Shown: piece after piece, positions 1-12,151 of the stretch
How the letters are laid out: each line of letters begins with the position of its first letter
Numbering within the stretch: the first letter of the stretch is position 1
From: Eutreptiella sp. 'Long Island Sound 2002'
Lineage: Eukaryota > Euglenozoa > Euglenophyceae > Eutreptiales > Eutreptiaceae
DNA: 64,000 bases
Assembly (NCBI GenBank): GCA_964036045.1
Contig: OZ038381.1
Coordinates: 106,459,367 to 106,523,366 of the forward strand
Direction: 5' to 3'
The notes under the pieces: generated by a model
Told to the model about the DNA's origin: nothing
Database searches by the model: none
The model's input: only the letters and a program-made list of their open reading frames with translations
Position numbers and translations under genes: made by a program

Positions 1-525
1 TTTCTGTGCGCCCGTGCGCAGCGCTCCACGCAGTACGAGCAGTCCCGGCCCCAGCTTTGGCGGCGCTGGGTGGGCGCGCTGTGGGGATTGCAGCCCCCCA
101 CCCGCTATCCCCAGGGCGACCATTGGCAGCCGTTGCCGGACGTGTGGGTGGCCGATCCCCACAGGCGCCTGGTGCTGTTCGAGGGGCGCAACGCGGCTGG
201 TCGGGATCATGCGGTGGGCCTGTCTTACACGGGGCAGCTGTGGGATAATACGGCGGGGGGGGATGGGGCGGTCATGCACCATTCGGTGGGGCAGGTTGTG
301 GCGGCCTTGTCTGCCTTGTTGCCGGTGGTTACGGACGTGTGGCGGGTCGTCGCCCCCTCCCGCAGTGACATTGTCGCCACGGAGAGGGAACCGGACACCC
401 TCCGGCGCATCCATCCCACTGAGTGGGGACTGTGGGGGTGTGTGCACTATGCTCGGGAGGTGTCGAGGGCGTTGGCCGGTGGTTGGGAGGCGGGTCGGCG
501 GGCTGCGCCTGTGCGTCCTCGTTGA
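1..525 (+). CDS. C-terminal fragment of a non-LTR retrotransposon ORF2, cut by the window edge
   Basis: The frame is open from base 1 to a TGA at 523-525 (174 codons), so it is the end of a longer protein that starts outside the window. It contains the string DPHRRLVLFEGRN followed by HAVGLSYTGQL. A closely similar pair, DPHLPLTLILE then RTVGLSYTGVV, lies just beyond the reverse transcriptase ORF of the element at 44.6-53.3 kb on the other strand. I therefore read it as the domain after RNase H at the 3' end of the same retrotransposon family. No catalytic motif falls in this piece. The terminator is TGA, in line with other good ORFs here. It is followed within 100 bases by a dispersed repeat, so this copy is embedded in repeats. 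Confidence 0.6.
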   Translation, partial: FLCARAQRSTQYEQSRPQLWRRWVGALWGLQPPTRYPQGDHWQPLPDVWVADPHRRLVLFEGRNAAGRDHAVGLSYTGQLWDNTAGGDGAVMHHSVGQVVAALSALLPVVTDVWRVVAPSRSDIVATEREPDTLRRIHPTEWGLWGCVHYAREVSRALAGGWEAGRRAAPVRPR

Positions 526-621
526 GTCGTCAACGCATCCTTTTGTAAAGTATGGAGATCTACAACGGCTCCCAGGGGTCGTGAACAATGTGCGGTCAGT
601 GAGGGTCAACAGGGTTGTTGT

Positions 622-925
622 TGCTGGATGGGGGGTATTGACAGCCATTTTTGGATACGATAAGGGGAGGGTTGATTTCGATTGTTTATGGGGTTTATAC
701 TTTTTAATTGTTGTATCTGCAAGCTTTCATGGTGCACAGCCTGCCGGCATGTGTGGGACTGTGCAAAGCTTTGTGATGCTTTTGCCGCATTGTAATCAAC
801 TTTTCCAATTTTTGGGGAGCAACTGTTTTTTTTGTACTCACTCCTGCTTGCGTGACACCAGGATGTGCAGATCTGGTGTTGGTGCTCTTGTAGTGCTGCA
901 GTGCTTTGTTTCTGGACATAAATCG
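622..925 (+). repeat. Dispersed repeat R1, copy 1
   Basis: This block of about 300 bp begins GCTGGATG and contains GGGGTATTGACAGCC, a segment around TTTTTAATTGTTGTATCTGC, and ends near TTTCTGGACATAA. It is nearly the same as 20321-20640, and its second half matches 20786-21060. All three copies sit next to satellite-type sequence. It has no recognisable tRNA-like box A/box B pair and no poly(A) tail, so I do not call it a SINE; it could be a retrotransposon 3' flank or a MITE-like element. Bases 526-621 between the preceding ORF and this repeat show nothing else. Confidence 0.75.
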
Positions 926-2874
926 GGTCTGGGCACCCGTTTTGATGTGTGAGACCATCAGCAGTTAGAAATTTTAGGGTCTGGGCAATTGTTTTGAGGT
1001 GTGAGACCATCAGCAGTTCGAAATTTCAGGGTTTGGGCACCTCTTTTGACGTGTGAGACCATCAGCAATTAGAAATTTCAGGGTCTGGGCACCTGTTTTG
1101 AGGTGTGAGACCATCAGCAGTTAGAAATTTCAGGGTTTGGGCACCTGTTTTGAGGTGTGAGCCCATCAGCAGTTAGAATTTTCAGGGTCTGGGCACCTGT
1201 TTTGACGTGTGAGACCATCAGCAGTTCGAAATTTGAGGGTGCGGGCAATTGTTTTGAGGTGTGAGACCATCGGCAGTTACAAATTTCAGGGTCTGGGCAC
1301 CTGTTTTGAGGTGTGAGACCATCAGCAGTTAGAAATTTCAGGATCTGGGCACTTGTTTTGAGGTGTGAGACCATCAGCAGTTAGAAATTTCAGGGTCTGG
1401 GCACCTGTTTTGAGGTGTGAGACCATCAGCAGTTAGAACTTTCAGGGTCTGGGCACCTGTTTTGAGGTGTGAGACCATCAGCAGTTAGAAATTTCAGGAT
1501 CTGGGCACCTGTTTCGAGGTGTGAGACCATCAGCAGTTAGAAATTTCAGGGTTTGGGCACCTGTTTTGACGTGTGAGACCATCAGTGTTCGAAATTTCAG
1601 GGGCTGGGCAATTGTTTTGAGGTGTGAGACCATCAGCAGTTAGAAATTTTAGGGTCTGGGCACCTGTTTTGAGGTGTGAGACCATGAGCAGTTGGAAATT
1701 TGAGGGTCTGGGCACCTGTTTTGACGTGTGAGACCATCAGCAGTTAGAATTTTCAGGGTCTGGGCATATGTTTTGAGGTGTGAGACCATCAGCAGTAAAA
1801 AATCTAGGGTGTGGGTACCTGTTTTGAGGTGTGAGACCATCAGCAGTTAGAAATTTCAGGGTCTGGGCACCTGTTTTGACGTGTGAGACCATCAGCAGTT
1901 AGAAATTTCAGGGTCTGGGCACCTGTTTTGAGGTGTGAGACCATCAGCAGTTAGAAATTTTAGGGTCTGGGCACCTGTTTTGAGGTGTCAGACCATCAAC
2001 AGTTAGAAATTTCAGGGTCTAGGCACCTGTTTTGAGGTGTGAGACCATCAGCAGTTAGAAATTTTAGGGTCTGGGCACCTGTTTTGAGGTGTCAGACCAT
2101 CAACAGTTAGAAATCTCAGGGTCTGGGCACCTGTTTTGAGGTGTGAGACCATCAGCAGTTAGAAATTTCAGGGTCTGGGCACCTGTTTTGAGGTGTGAGA
2201 CCATCAGCAGCTAGAAATTTTAGGGTCCGGGCCCGTGTTTTGAGGTGTGAGACCATCAGCAGTTAGAAATTTTAGGGTCTGGGCATCTGTTTTGAGGTGT
2301 GAGACCATCAGCAGTTAGAAATTTCAAGATCTGGGCACCTGTTTCGAGGTGTGAGACCATCAGCAGTTAGAAATTTTAGGGTCTGGGCACCTGTTTTGAG
2401 GTGTCAGACCATCAACGGTTAGAAATTTCAGGGTCTGGGCACCTGTTTTGAGGTGTCAGACCATCAGCAGTTAGAAATTTTAGGGTCTGGGCACCTGTTT
2501 TGAGGTGTCAGACCATCAACAGTTAGAAATTTCAGGGTCTGGGCACCTGTTTTGAGGTGTGAGACCATCAGCAGTTAGAAATTTCAGGGTCTGGGCACCT
2601 GTTTTGAGGTGTGAGACCATCAGCAGCTAGAAATTTTAGGGTCCGGGCCCCTGTTTTGAGGTGTGAGACCATCAGCAGTTAGAAATTTTAGGGTCTGGGC
2701 ACCTGTTTTGAGGTGTGAGACCATCAGCAGTTAGAAATTTGAGGGTCTGGGCACCTGTTTTGAGGTGTCAGACCATCAACAGTTAGAAATTTCAGGGTCT
2801 GGGCACCTGTTTTGAGGTGTGAGACCATCAGCAGTTAGAAATTTCAGGGTCTGGGCACCTGTTTTGAGGTGTGA

Positions 2875-5800
2875 GACCATCAGCAGTTAGAAATTTTAGG
2901 GTCTGGGCATCTATTTTGAGGTGTGAGACCATCAGCAGCTAGAAATTTCAAGATCTGGGCACCTGTTTCGAGGTGTGAGACCATCAGCAGTTAGAAATTT
3001 CAGGGTCTGGGCACCTGTTTTGACGTGTGAGACCATCAGCAGTTAGAAATTTCAGGGTCTGGGCACCTGTTTTGAGGTGTGAGACCATCAGCAGTTAGAA
3101 ATTTTAGGGTCTGGGCACCTGTTTTGACGTGTGAGACCATCAGCAGTTAGAAATTTCAGGGTCTGGGCATCTGTTTTGAGGTGTGAGACCATCAGCATTT
3201 AGAAATTTTAGGGTCTGGGCACCTGTTTTGACGTGTGAGACCATCAGCAGTTAGAAATTTCAGGGTCTGGGCATCTGTTTTGAGGTGTGAGACCATCAGC
3301 ATTTAGAAATCTTAGGGTCTGGGCACCTGTTTTGAGGTGTGAGACCATCAGCAGTTAGAAATTTCAGGGTATGGGGACCTGTTTTGAGGTGTGAGACCAT
3401 CAGCAGTTAGAAATTTGAGGGTCTGGGCACCTGTTTTGAGGTGTGAGACCATCAGCAGTTAGAAATCTTAGGGTGTGGGCACATGTTTTGAGGTGTGAGA
3501 CCATCAGCAGTTAGAAATTTGAGGGTGTGGGCACATGTTTTGAGGTGTGAGACCATCAGCAGTTAGAAATCTTAGGGTGTGGGCACCTGTTTTGACGTGT
3601 GAGACCATCAGCAGTTAGAAATTTCAGGGTCTGGGCACCTGTTTTGAGGTGTGAGACCATCAGCAGTTAGAAATTTTAGGGTCTGGGCACCTGTTTTGAC
3701 GTGTGAGACCATCAGCAGTTAGAAATTTCAGGGTCTGGGCATCTGTTTTGAGGTGTGAGACCATCAGCATTTAGAAATCTTAGGGTCTGGGCACCTGTTT
3801 TGAGGTGTGAGACCATCAGCAGTTAGAAATTTCAGGGTATGGGGACCTGTTTTGAGGTGTGAGACCATCAGCAGTTAGAAATTTGAGGGTCTGGGCACCT
3901 GTTTTGAGGTGTGAGACCATTAGCAGTTAGAAATCTTAGGGTGTGGGCACATGTTTTGAGGTGTGAGACCATCAGCAGTTAGAAATTTGAGGGTGTGGGC
4001 ACATGTTTTGAGGTGTGAGACCATCAGCATTTAGAAATTTTAGGGTCTGGGCACCTGTTTTGACGTGTGAGACCATCAGCAGTTAGAAATTTCAGGGTCT
4101 GGGCACCTGTTTTGAGGTGTGAGACCATCAGCAGTTAGAAATTTTAGGGTCTGGGCACCTGTTTTGACGTGTGAGACCATCAGCAGTTAGAAATTTCAGG
4201 GTCTGGGCATCTGTTTTGAGGTGTGAGACCATCAGCATTTAGAAATCTTAGGGTCTGGGCACCTGTTTTGAGGTGTGAGACCATCAGCAGTTAGAAATTT
4301 CAGGGTATGGGGACCTGTTTTGAGGTGTGAGACCATCAGCAGTTAGAAATTTGAGGGTCTGGGCACCTGTTTTGAGGTGTGAGACCATCAGCAGTTAGAA
4401 ATCTTAGGGTGTGGGCACATGTTTTGAGGTGTGAGACCATCAGCAGTTAGAAATTTGAGGGTGTGGGCACATGTTTTGAGGTGTGAGACCATCAGCAGTT
4501 AGAAATCTTAGGGTGTGGGCACCTGTTTTGAGGTGTGAGACCATTAGCAGTTAGAAATTTCAGGGTCTGGGCACCTGTTCTGAGGTGTGAGACCATCAGT
4601 AGTTAGAAATTTTAGGGTCTGGGCACCTGTTTTGAGGTGTCAGACCATCAACAGTTAGAAATTTCAGGGTCTGGGCACCTGTTTTGAGGTGTGAGACCAT
4701 CAGCAGCTAGAAATTTTAGGGTCTGGGCACCTGTTTTGAGGTGTGAGACCATCAGCAGTTAGAAATTTTAGGGTCTGGGCATCTGTTTTGAGGTGTGAGA
4801 CCATCAGCAGTTAGAAATTTCAAGATCTGGGCACTTCTTCGAGGTGTGAGACCATCAGCAGTTAGAAATTTCAGGGTCTGGGCACCTGTTTTGACGTGTG
4901 AGACCATTAGCAGTTAGAAAATTCAGGGTCTGGGCACCTGTTTTGAGGTGTGAGACCATCAGCAGTTAGAAATTTCAGGGTCTGGGCACCTGTTTTGAGG
5001 TGTGAGACCATCAGCAGCTAGAAATTTCAAGATCTGGGCACCTGTTTTGAGGTGCGAGACCATCAGCAGTTAGCAATCTTATGGTGTGGGCACCTGTTTT
5101 GAGGTGTGAGACCATCAGCAATTAGAAATTTCAGGGCATGGGCACCTGTTTTGAGGTGTGAGACCATCAGCAGTTAGAAATTTTAGGGTCTGGGCATCTA
5201 TTTTGAGGTGTGAGACCATCAGCAGCTAGAAATTTCAGGGTCTGGGCACCTGTTTCGAGGTGTGAGACCATCAGCAGTTAGAAATTTCAGGGTCTGGGCA
5301 CCTGTTTTGACGTGTGAGACCATCAGCAGTTAGAAATTTCAGGGTCTGGGCACCTGTTTTGAGGTGTGAGACCATCAGCAGTTAGAAATTTCAGGGTCTG
5401 GGCACCTGTTTTGACGTGTGAGACCATCAGCAGTTAGAAATTTCAGGGTCTGGGCACCTGTTTTGAGGTGTGAGACCATCAGCATTTAGAAATCTTAGGG
5501 TCTGGGCACCTGTTTTGAGGTGTGAGACCATCAGCAGTTAGAAATTTCAGGGTATGGGGACCTGTTTTGAGGTGTGAGACCATCAGCAGTTAGAAATTTG
5601 AGGGTCTGGGCACCTGTTTTGAGGTGTGAGACCATCAGCAGTTAGAAATCTTAGGGTGTGGGCACATGTTTTGAGGTGTGAGACCATCAGCAGTTAGAAA
5701 TTTTAGGTTCTGGGCATCTATTTTGAGGTGTGAGACCATCAGCAGCTAGAAATTTCAAGATCTGGGCACCTGTTTCGAGGTGTGAGACCATCAGCAGTTA

Positions 5801-8610
5801 GAAATTTCAGGGTCTGGGCACCTGTTTTGACGTGTGAGACCATCAGCAGTTAGAAATTTCAGGGTCTGGGCACCTGTTTTGAGGTGTGAGACCATCAGCA
5901 GTTAGAAATTTTAGGGTCTGGGCACCTGTTTTGACGTGTGAGACCATCAGCAGTTAGAAATTTCAGGGTCTGGGCATCTGTTTTGAGGTGTGAGACCATC
6001 AGCATTTAGAAATTTTAGGGTCTGGGCACCTGTTTTGACGTGTGAGACCATCAGCAGTTAGAAATTTCAGGGTCTGGGCATCTGTTTTGAGGTGTGAGAC
6101 CATCAGCATTTAGAAATCTTAGGGTCTGGGCACCTGTTTTGAGGTGTGAGACCATCAGCAGTTAGAAATTTCAGGGTATGGGGACCTGTTTTGAGGTGTG
6201 AGACCATCAGCAGTTAGAAATTTGAGGGTCTGGGCACCTGTTTTGAGGTGTGAGACCATCAGCAGTTAGAAATCTTAGGGTGTGGGCACATGTTTTGAGG
6301 TGTGAGACCATCAGCAGTTAGAAATTTGAGGGTGTGGGCACATGTTTTGAGGTGTGAGACCATCAGCAGTTAGAAATCTTAGGGTGTGGGCACCTGTTTT
6401 GACGTGTGAGACCATCAGCAGTTAGAAATTTCAGGGTCTGGGCACCTGTTTTGAGGTGTGAGACCATCAGCAGTTAGAAATTTTAGGGTCTGGGCACCTG
6501 TTTTGACGTGTGAGACCATCAGCAGTTAGAAATTTCAGGGTCTGGGCATCTGTTTTGAGGTGTGAGACCATCAGCATTTAGAAATCTTAGGGTCTGGGCA
6601 CCTGTTTTGAGGTGTGAGACCATCAGCAGTTAGAAATTTCAGGGTATGGGGACCTGTTTTGAGGTGTGAGACCATCAGCAGTTAGAAATTTGAGGGTCTG
6701 GGCACCTGTTTTGAGGTGTGAGACCATTAGCAGTTAGAAATCTTAGGGTGTGGGCACATGTTTTGAGGTGTGAGACCATCAGCAGTTAGAAATTTGAGGG
6801 TGTGGGCACATGTTTTGAGGTGTGAGACCATCAGCATTTAGAAATTTTAGGGTCTGGGCACCTGTTTTGACGTGTGAGACCATCAGCAGTTAGAAATTTC
6901 AGGGTCTGGGCACCTGTTTTGAGGTGTGAGACCATCAGCAGTTAGAAATTTTAGGGTCTGGGCACCTGTTTTGACGTGTGAGACCATCAGCAGTTAGAAA
7001 TTTCAGGGTCTGGGCATCTGTTTTGAGGTGTGAGACCATCAGCATTTAGAAATCTTAGGGTCTGGGCACCTGTTTTGAGGTGTGAGACCATCAGCAGTTA
7101 GAAATTTCAGGGTATGGGGACCTGTTTTGAGGTGTGAGACCATCAGCAGTTAGAAATTTGAGGGTCTGGGCACCTGTTTTGAGGTGTGAGACCATCAGCA
7201 GTTAGAAATCTTAGGGTGTGGGCACATGTTTTGAGGTGTGAGACCATCAGCAGTTAGAAATTTGAGGGTGTGGGCACATGTTTTGAGGTGTGAGACCATC
7301 AGCAGTTAGAAATCTTAGGGTGTGGGCACCTGTTTTGAGGTGTGAGACCATTAGCAGTTAGAAATTTCAGGGTCTGGGCACCTGTTCTGAGGTGTGAGAC
7401 CATCAGTAGTTAGAAATTTTAGGGTCTGGGCACCTGTTTTGAGGTGTCAGACCATCAACAGTTAGAAATTTCAGGGTCTGGGCACCTGTTTTGAGGTGTG
7501 AGACCATCAGCAGCTAGAAATTTTAGGGTCTGGGCACCTGTTTTGAGGTGTGAGACCATCAGCAGTTAGAAATTTTAGGGTCTGGGCATCTGTTTTGAGG
7601 TGTGAGACCATCAGCAGTTAGAAATTTCAAGATCTGGGCACTTCTTCGAGGTGTGAGACCATCAGCAGTTAGAAATTTCAGGGTCTGGGCACCTGTTTTG
7701 ACGTGTGAGACCATTAGCAGTTCGAAATTTCAGGGTGTGGGCATTTGTTTTGAGGTGTGAGACCATCAGCAGTTAGAAATTTTAGGGTCTGGGCACCTGT
7801 TTTGACGTGTGAGACCATCAGCAGTTAGAAAATTCAGGGTCTGGGCACCTGTTTTGAGGTGTGAGACCATCAGCAGTTAGAAATTTCAGGGTCTGGGCAC
7901 CTGTTTTGAGGTGTGAGACCATCAGCAGCTAGAAATTTCAAGATCTGGGCACCTGTTTTGAGGTGCGAGACCATCAGCAGTTAGCAATCTTATGGTGTGG
8001 GCACCTGTTTTGAGGTGTGAGACCATCAGCAATTAGAAATTTCAGGGCATGGGCACCTGTTTTGAGGTGTGAGACCATCAGCAGTTAGAAATTTTAGGGT
8101 CTGGGCATCTATTTTGAGGTGTGAGACCATCAGCAGCTAGAAATTTCAAGATCTGGGCACCTGTTTCGAGGTGTGAGACCATCAGCAGTTAGAAATTTCA
8201 GGGTCTGGGCACCTGTTTTGACGTGTGAGACCATCAGCAGTTAGAAATTTCAGGGTCTGGGCACCTGTTTTGAGGTGTGAGACCATCAGCAGTAAGAAAT
8301 TTCAGGGTCTGGGCACCTGTTTTGAGGTGTGAGACCATCAGCAGTTAGAAATTTCAGGGTCTGGGCACCTGTTTTGAGGTGTGAGACCATCAGCATTTAG
8401 AAATCTTAGGGTCTGGGCACCTGTTTTGAGGTGTGAGACCATCAGCAGTTAGAAATTTCAGGGTATGGGGACCTGTTTTGAGGTGTGAGACCATCAGCAG
8501 TTAGAAATTTGAGGGTCTGGGCACCTGTTTTGAGGTGTGAGACCATCAGCAGTTAGAAATCTTAGGGTGTGGGCACATGTTTTGAGGTGTGAGACCATCA
8601 GCAGTTAGAA
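2875..8610 (+). repeat. Segmental duplication of about 2.8 kb inside the satellite
   Basis: Bases from about 2875 to 4890 recur at an offset of 2807 bp. For example, the unusual deletion monomer GCACTTCTTCG at 4831 recurs at 7638, and the 3366/3834/4302 markers recur at 6173/6641/7109. From about 4900 to 5700 the offset becomes 2911 bp (for example the TAGCAATCTTATGG variant at 5071 and 7982), so two extra monomers (104 bp) were inserted in the right copy. The junction of the two copies lies near 5680. Confidence 0.85.
3366..4770 (+). repeat. Higher-order repeat: nine 52-bp monomers (468 bp)
   Basis: The diagnostic variant AGGGTATGGGG occurs at 3366, 3834 and 4302, exactly 468 bp (9 x 52) apart, and again at 6173, 6641 and 7109 with the same 468-bp spacing. 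The flanking variants (GGGTGTGGGCACATG, CATTTAGAAATC) keep the same order in each block. This is a true higher-order repeat rather than a homogeneous array. Confidence 0.9.
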
Positions 8611-9590
8611 ATTTGAGGGTCTGGGCACATGTTTTGAGGTGTGAGACCATCAGCAGTTAGAAATCTTAGGGTGTGGGCACCTGTTTTGAGGTGTGAGACC
8701 ATTAGCAGTTAGAAATTTCAGGGTCTGGGCACCTGTTTTGAGGTGTGAGACCACCAGCAATTAGAAATTTCATGGTCTGGGCACCTGTTTTGAGGTGTCA
8801 GACCATCAACAGTTAGAAATTTCAGGGTCTGGGCACCTGTTTTGAGGTGTGAGACCATCAGCAGCTAGAAATTTTAGGGTCCGGGCCCCTGTTTTCAGGT
8901 GTGAGACCATCAGCAGTTAGAAATTTTAGCGTCTGGGCATCTGTTTTGAGGTGTGAGACCATCAGCAGTTAGAAATTTCAAGATCTGGGCACCTCTTTCG
9001 AGGTGTGAGACCATCAGCAGTTAGAAATTTCAGGGTCTGGGCACCTGTTTTGACGTGTGAGACCATCAGCAGTTCGAAATTTCAGGGTGTGGGCATTTGT
9101 TTTGAGGTGTGAGACCATCAGCAGTTAGAAATTTTAGGGTCTGGGCACCTGTTTTGACGTGTGAGACCATCAGCAGTTAGAAAATTCAGGGTCTGGGCAC
9201 CTGTTTTGAGGTGTGAGACCATCAGCAGTTAGAAATTTCAGGGTCTGGGCACCTGTTTTGAGGTGTGAGACCATCAGCAGTTAGAAATTTCAGGGTCTGG
9301 GCACCTGTTTTGAGGTGTGAGACCATCAGCAGTTAGAAATTTGAGGGTCTGGGCACCTGTTTTGAGGTGGGAGACCATCAGCAGTTAGAAATTTCAGGGT
9401 CTGGGCACCTGTTTTGAGGTGTGAGGCCATCAGCAGTTAGAAATTCCAGGGTCTGGGCATCTGTTTTGAGGTGTGAGACCATCAGCAGTTAGAAATTTTA
9501 GGGTCTCGGCACCTGTTTTGAGGTGTGAGACCATCAGCAGTTAGAAATTTTAGGGTCTGGGCACCTATTTTGAGGTGTGAGATGTGTAGT

Positions 9591-10230
9591 TGGAACTTAA
9601 ATTCTCAGGGGACCGGCTCGGAGGTGTGAGACCATCAGCAGTTAGAAATTAAACTCACTAGGAACCCGTTTCGAGGTGTGAGACCATCAGCAGATAGGAA
9701 TCAAACTCACTGGGCACTGGTTTGGAGTTGTGAGACTATCCGCAGTTGGAATTTAAACTCTCCGGGGACCCGCCTTGATTTTGTCCCATTTTCTGGCGCT
9801 CGGGATATAGACCAGTCTGGAGGTCTGAGACTATCAGCAACCAGAAATGAAACACTATGGGAACCCCTCTTCAGGTGTGAGCCCATCAGCAGGAACAAGA
9901 CCCTCTGGGGACCCGTTTTTAGGTGTGAGACCGTCAGCAAATAGCGATTGATGTCACTGGAAACCCAGATGAGGCCACCCCCATTAGCACAATGTGAGTA
10001 TTTCAACCCCAAGCTGTGTGATTGTCAAGTTTCCTTTAATGTCAGACAAGCGCAAATCCGGGGAAGAAGGTGTGAGACCATCCGCAGCTAGATATTGCAC
10101 TCTCCGGGAGCCCACTTCGAGGTGTGAGACCATCAGCAGTTAGCAATTGAAGTCACTGGGAACTGTCTTGGAGGTGTGAGACCATCAGCAGTTAGAGATG
10201 TTTAAGGTGTAGCAAGTGCAATTTATGTCA
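9591..10230 (+). repeat. Diverged edge of the satellite with the core motif and changed spacers
   Basis: The core GTGTGAGACCATCAGCAG or close variants recurs here at irregular spacing, but the spacer is replaced by sequences such as AAACTCACTGGGCACTGG. Similar mixed monomers occur at 21.1-22.3 kb. Bases 10231-10440 are unique and contain CTCGAG-rich sequence and a pyrimidine tract ending TCCTCACAG just before the next ATG. A short ORF at 9678-9944 is only repeat read in frame. Confidence 0.8.
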
Positions 10231-10441
10231 AACCGTCCATGCTTTGAGCGCCATATTCCGCAAGACGAGGCGCTATACAAATGTCGTTTGTTGCGTGCTC
10301 GAGATCCCACTCTCGAGAGCTAGCCCGGCTCGAGTGTGGTGCGTGCAAGGGCGGACGCCGATGGTTACATAGTGCTTCTTACCCCCGTTGAATTGGAGTA
10401 CTTTGCATGTGATAACATTTACATGTCCTGTCCTCACAGCT

Positions 10442-11377
10442 ATGGAATGGATGTTTCACCAACAATTGCCCGATTGGTTGTCACCACCATTACCCCCAGC
10501 AACCCAACACCAGCCTCTGACTGTGACATCCTTGCCCACCCCTCCATCACCCCCATCACCCCAGACTCCGTCACCCACACCCTTTGTGCCCCATGCGGTT
10601 TCCCCTCCAACACCACCTTCCCAACTACCCAGCCCCCCCCCGAAATTCGCCCCCGCACATGTCCCCACCCCGCCCCTACCCTGGGCTAGTGACCCCCGTA
10701 CCCCCCGGACTGAACAGCTCCTGCGGCTACCCCTCCCGGAGCTGGACAGTCGGTTCGACATGGGATGGTCACGCTACGCGTTTGCCCTGCGCCGTCATGG
10801 CCAGGTGCAGATGTGGCAGCGCGGCCAGCGCCTCAGCCGTTCGCACTTTCTCAACTGCTCGCTGGAGCGTGCGAGGCTCATAGCTCGGGCGACCCAAGCC
10901 CCAAAGCCCCGGACTTCTTTGGTGTTTGCGCAGCCTGCCGACATGCCACCTTGCACCTCCCCATGGTCAGCCAATGTTCCCGGATATGGTTCAGCACCGA
11001 CGGGTTTCCCTGCTGCCTATGCGGCCTACGACGGCCCCCCCTCCCCCTCCCCCTCCACCCCCACCCCCCACTCTGACTGCGGGCTAATCGACGTGCCCTG
11101 TTCTCCAAGCGCACCTCTGAAGGGAGCCTCACCCTCACGCAGATGCAGAGAGGGGAGCTGCGCCCACCCGCGCCCCCAGCCCCGCTCCCCGCTCCCCGAT
11201 TTTCCAATCGGTGGCGCCCATACCCGCGCCGGGGATTTCCTCCCCCCCGGTCAACTGCGCAGCAAGGAGACCGCCGAGGAATGCAACGCACGTACGTCCG
11301 GCGCCCCTAGATTTGTCGTTTGCAGTTGCAGCTTGACCTGGTTGCATGTGTCATGCTCTGCAGTGCACCATGTCTGA
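10442..11377 (+). CDS. Proline-rich hypothetical protein (311 aa)
   Basis: I chose the ATG at 10442 because it follows a pyrimidine tract ending CACAG, the same context seen before the genes at 17274 and 22492. The product starts MEWMFHQQLPDW, then has a Pro/Ser/Thr-rich stretch over residues 15-90 (PPSPPSPQTPSPTP), a more ordered stretch around SRFDMGWSRYAFALRRHG, and more Pro/Ser-rich sequence. It ends at TGA. No signal peptide, membrane segment or known domain is visible. It could be the first exon of the multi-exon locus that follows. Third codon positions are C-rich, but low-complexity Pro/Ser codons give open frames on both strands here, so reality as a gene is uncertain. Confidence 0.4.
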   Translation: MEWMFHQQLPDWLSPPLPPATQHQPLTVTSLPTPPSPPSPQTPSPTPFVPHAVSPPTPPSQLPSPPPKFAPAHVPTPPLPWASDPRTPRTEQLLRLPLPELDSRFDMGWSRYAFALRRHGQVQMWQRGQRLSRSHFLNCSLERARLIARATQAPKPRTSLVFAQPADMPPCTSPWSANVPGYGSAPTGFPAAYAAYDGPPSPSPSTPTPHSDCGLIDVPCSPSAPLKGASPSRRCREGSCAHPRPQPRSPLPDFPIGGAHTRAGDFLPPGQLRSKETAEECNARTSGAPRFVVCSCSLTWLHVSCSAVHHV

Positions 11378-12150
11378 TGCGCCCCGATGGTAGCGCAAGC
11401 AACAAATCACAACCCTTCACGTTCGAGTATATTCCTTTGGCTACCACGCGTAGAACGCATAGCACGAAATTTTGTCGCGTTTTTGCTTTTATGATTGTTT
11501 TGTTGCTCCCGGGGGGTTTTCGAGGGTTCCCGACGCAATGGAACTATCCGTTTAGCTCAATTCAACCATTTTCGAGGAGAGAAGCACAATTGCCTCTTGC
11601 CTCTGCCTCTGTCTTGGTGCTACGCGTGCTGCGTGTGTTGCGCGTCCTGCGTGTTTCGGTCCGGTGCCTCTGAGTCTGCCTCTGGAAGTCTTCCTACGCG
11701 TTCTACGCATTCTACAGGGGCTAAGTGCTTCACACCTATCATACCACACCCGATTTTTTTTTTTGCCATGCTTTGACCCGTGTACTCTGCCACACACCTG
11801 CATTGGTTCCCAATGGAACTAAAACGTGCGTATTCCAACGTCAATTGCCTTCTGCCTATGCGTTTGCCTTGGTGCTACATTGCCCACGTGTGTTGGGTGT
11901 TTTGTGTGTTGTCGTTTTTCGCTTCTGACGTTGCCTTCGGAGCCGTTCTACGCGTGCTACGTGCTCTGCAGCATGTTTTTGTCCCAACATTCATAGGCCG
12001 CTCTGCTTTTATGGTGCAGGAGCCTTGCCTGCACCCCTGTACCCCGCCACACATTCTCAATGGTTGCAGAAGGGTGGGAAGCTGGGAGAGTGGAAGCATC
12101 AGGAGAAACTGAAGCACGACGCCTTCGTTGTCTTTCAAATGAAACAAGCC
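11378..12150 (+). other. Spacer with intron-like tracts and no clear gene
   Basis: Two intron-like tracts (11595-11717 and 11842-11971) lie here with short non-repetitive pieces between them. No frame shows convincing coding sequence. It may be a 5' leader or first introns of the locus that follows. Confidence 0.4.
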
Positions 12151-12151
12151 A

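Larger units (their letters stand above)
920..9590 (+). repeat. 52-bp tandem satellite array, about 167 monomers
   Basis: The monomer is 52 bp and contains the core GTGTGAGACCATCAGCAG, then TTAGAAATTTCAGGGTCTGG, then GCACCTGTTTTGAG. I counted the period directly from adjacent copies. Monomers differ by a few substitutions (GACGTGTGAG versus GAGGTGTGAG, CATTTAGAAATCTTAG, GGGTATGGGGACC), and these variants recur in fixed order, showing higher-order structure. The 52-bp length is about five helical turns. Small ORFs inside are artefacts of a period that is not a multiple of three. Centromeric, heterochromatic or simple expanded satellite are all possible; nothing in the sequence decides. Confidence 0.97.

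Noticed and set aside
1114-1840. Minus-strand ORFs inside the satellite (peptides of MVSHLKTGAQTLKFLTADGL type)
   Set aside because: They are the 52-bp unit read through three frames; there is no selection for an open frame across the array and no start context.
920-9590. Regular 52-bp spacing looks superficially like a CRISPR array
   Set aside because: Every position of the unit repeats, there are no unique spacers, no cas genes, and the context is eukaryotic satellite.
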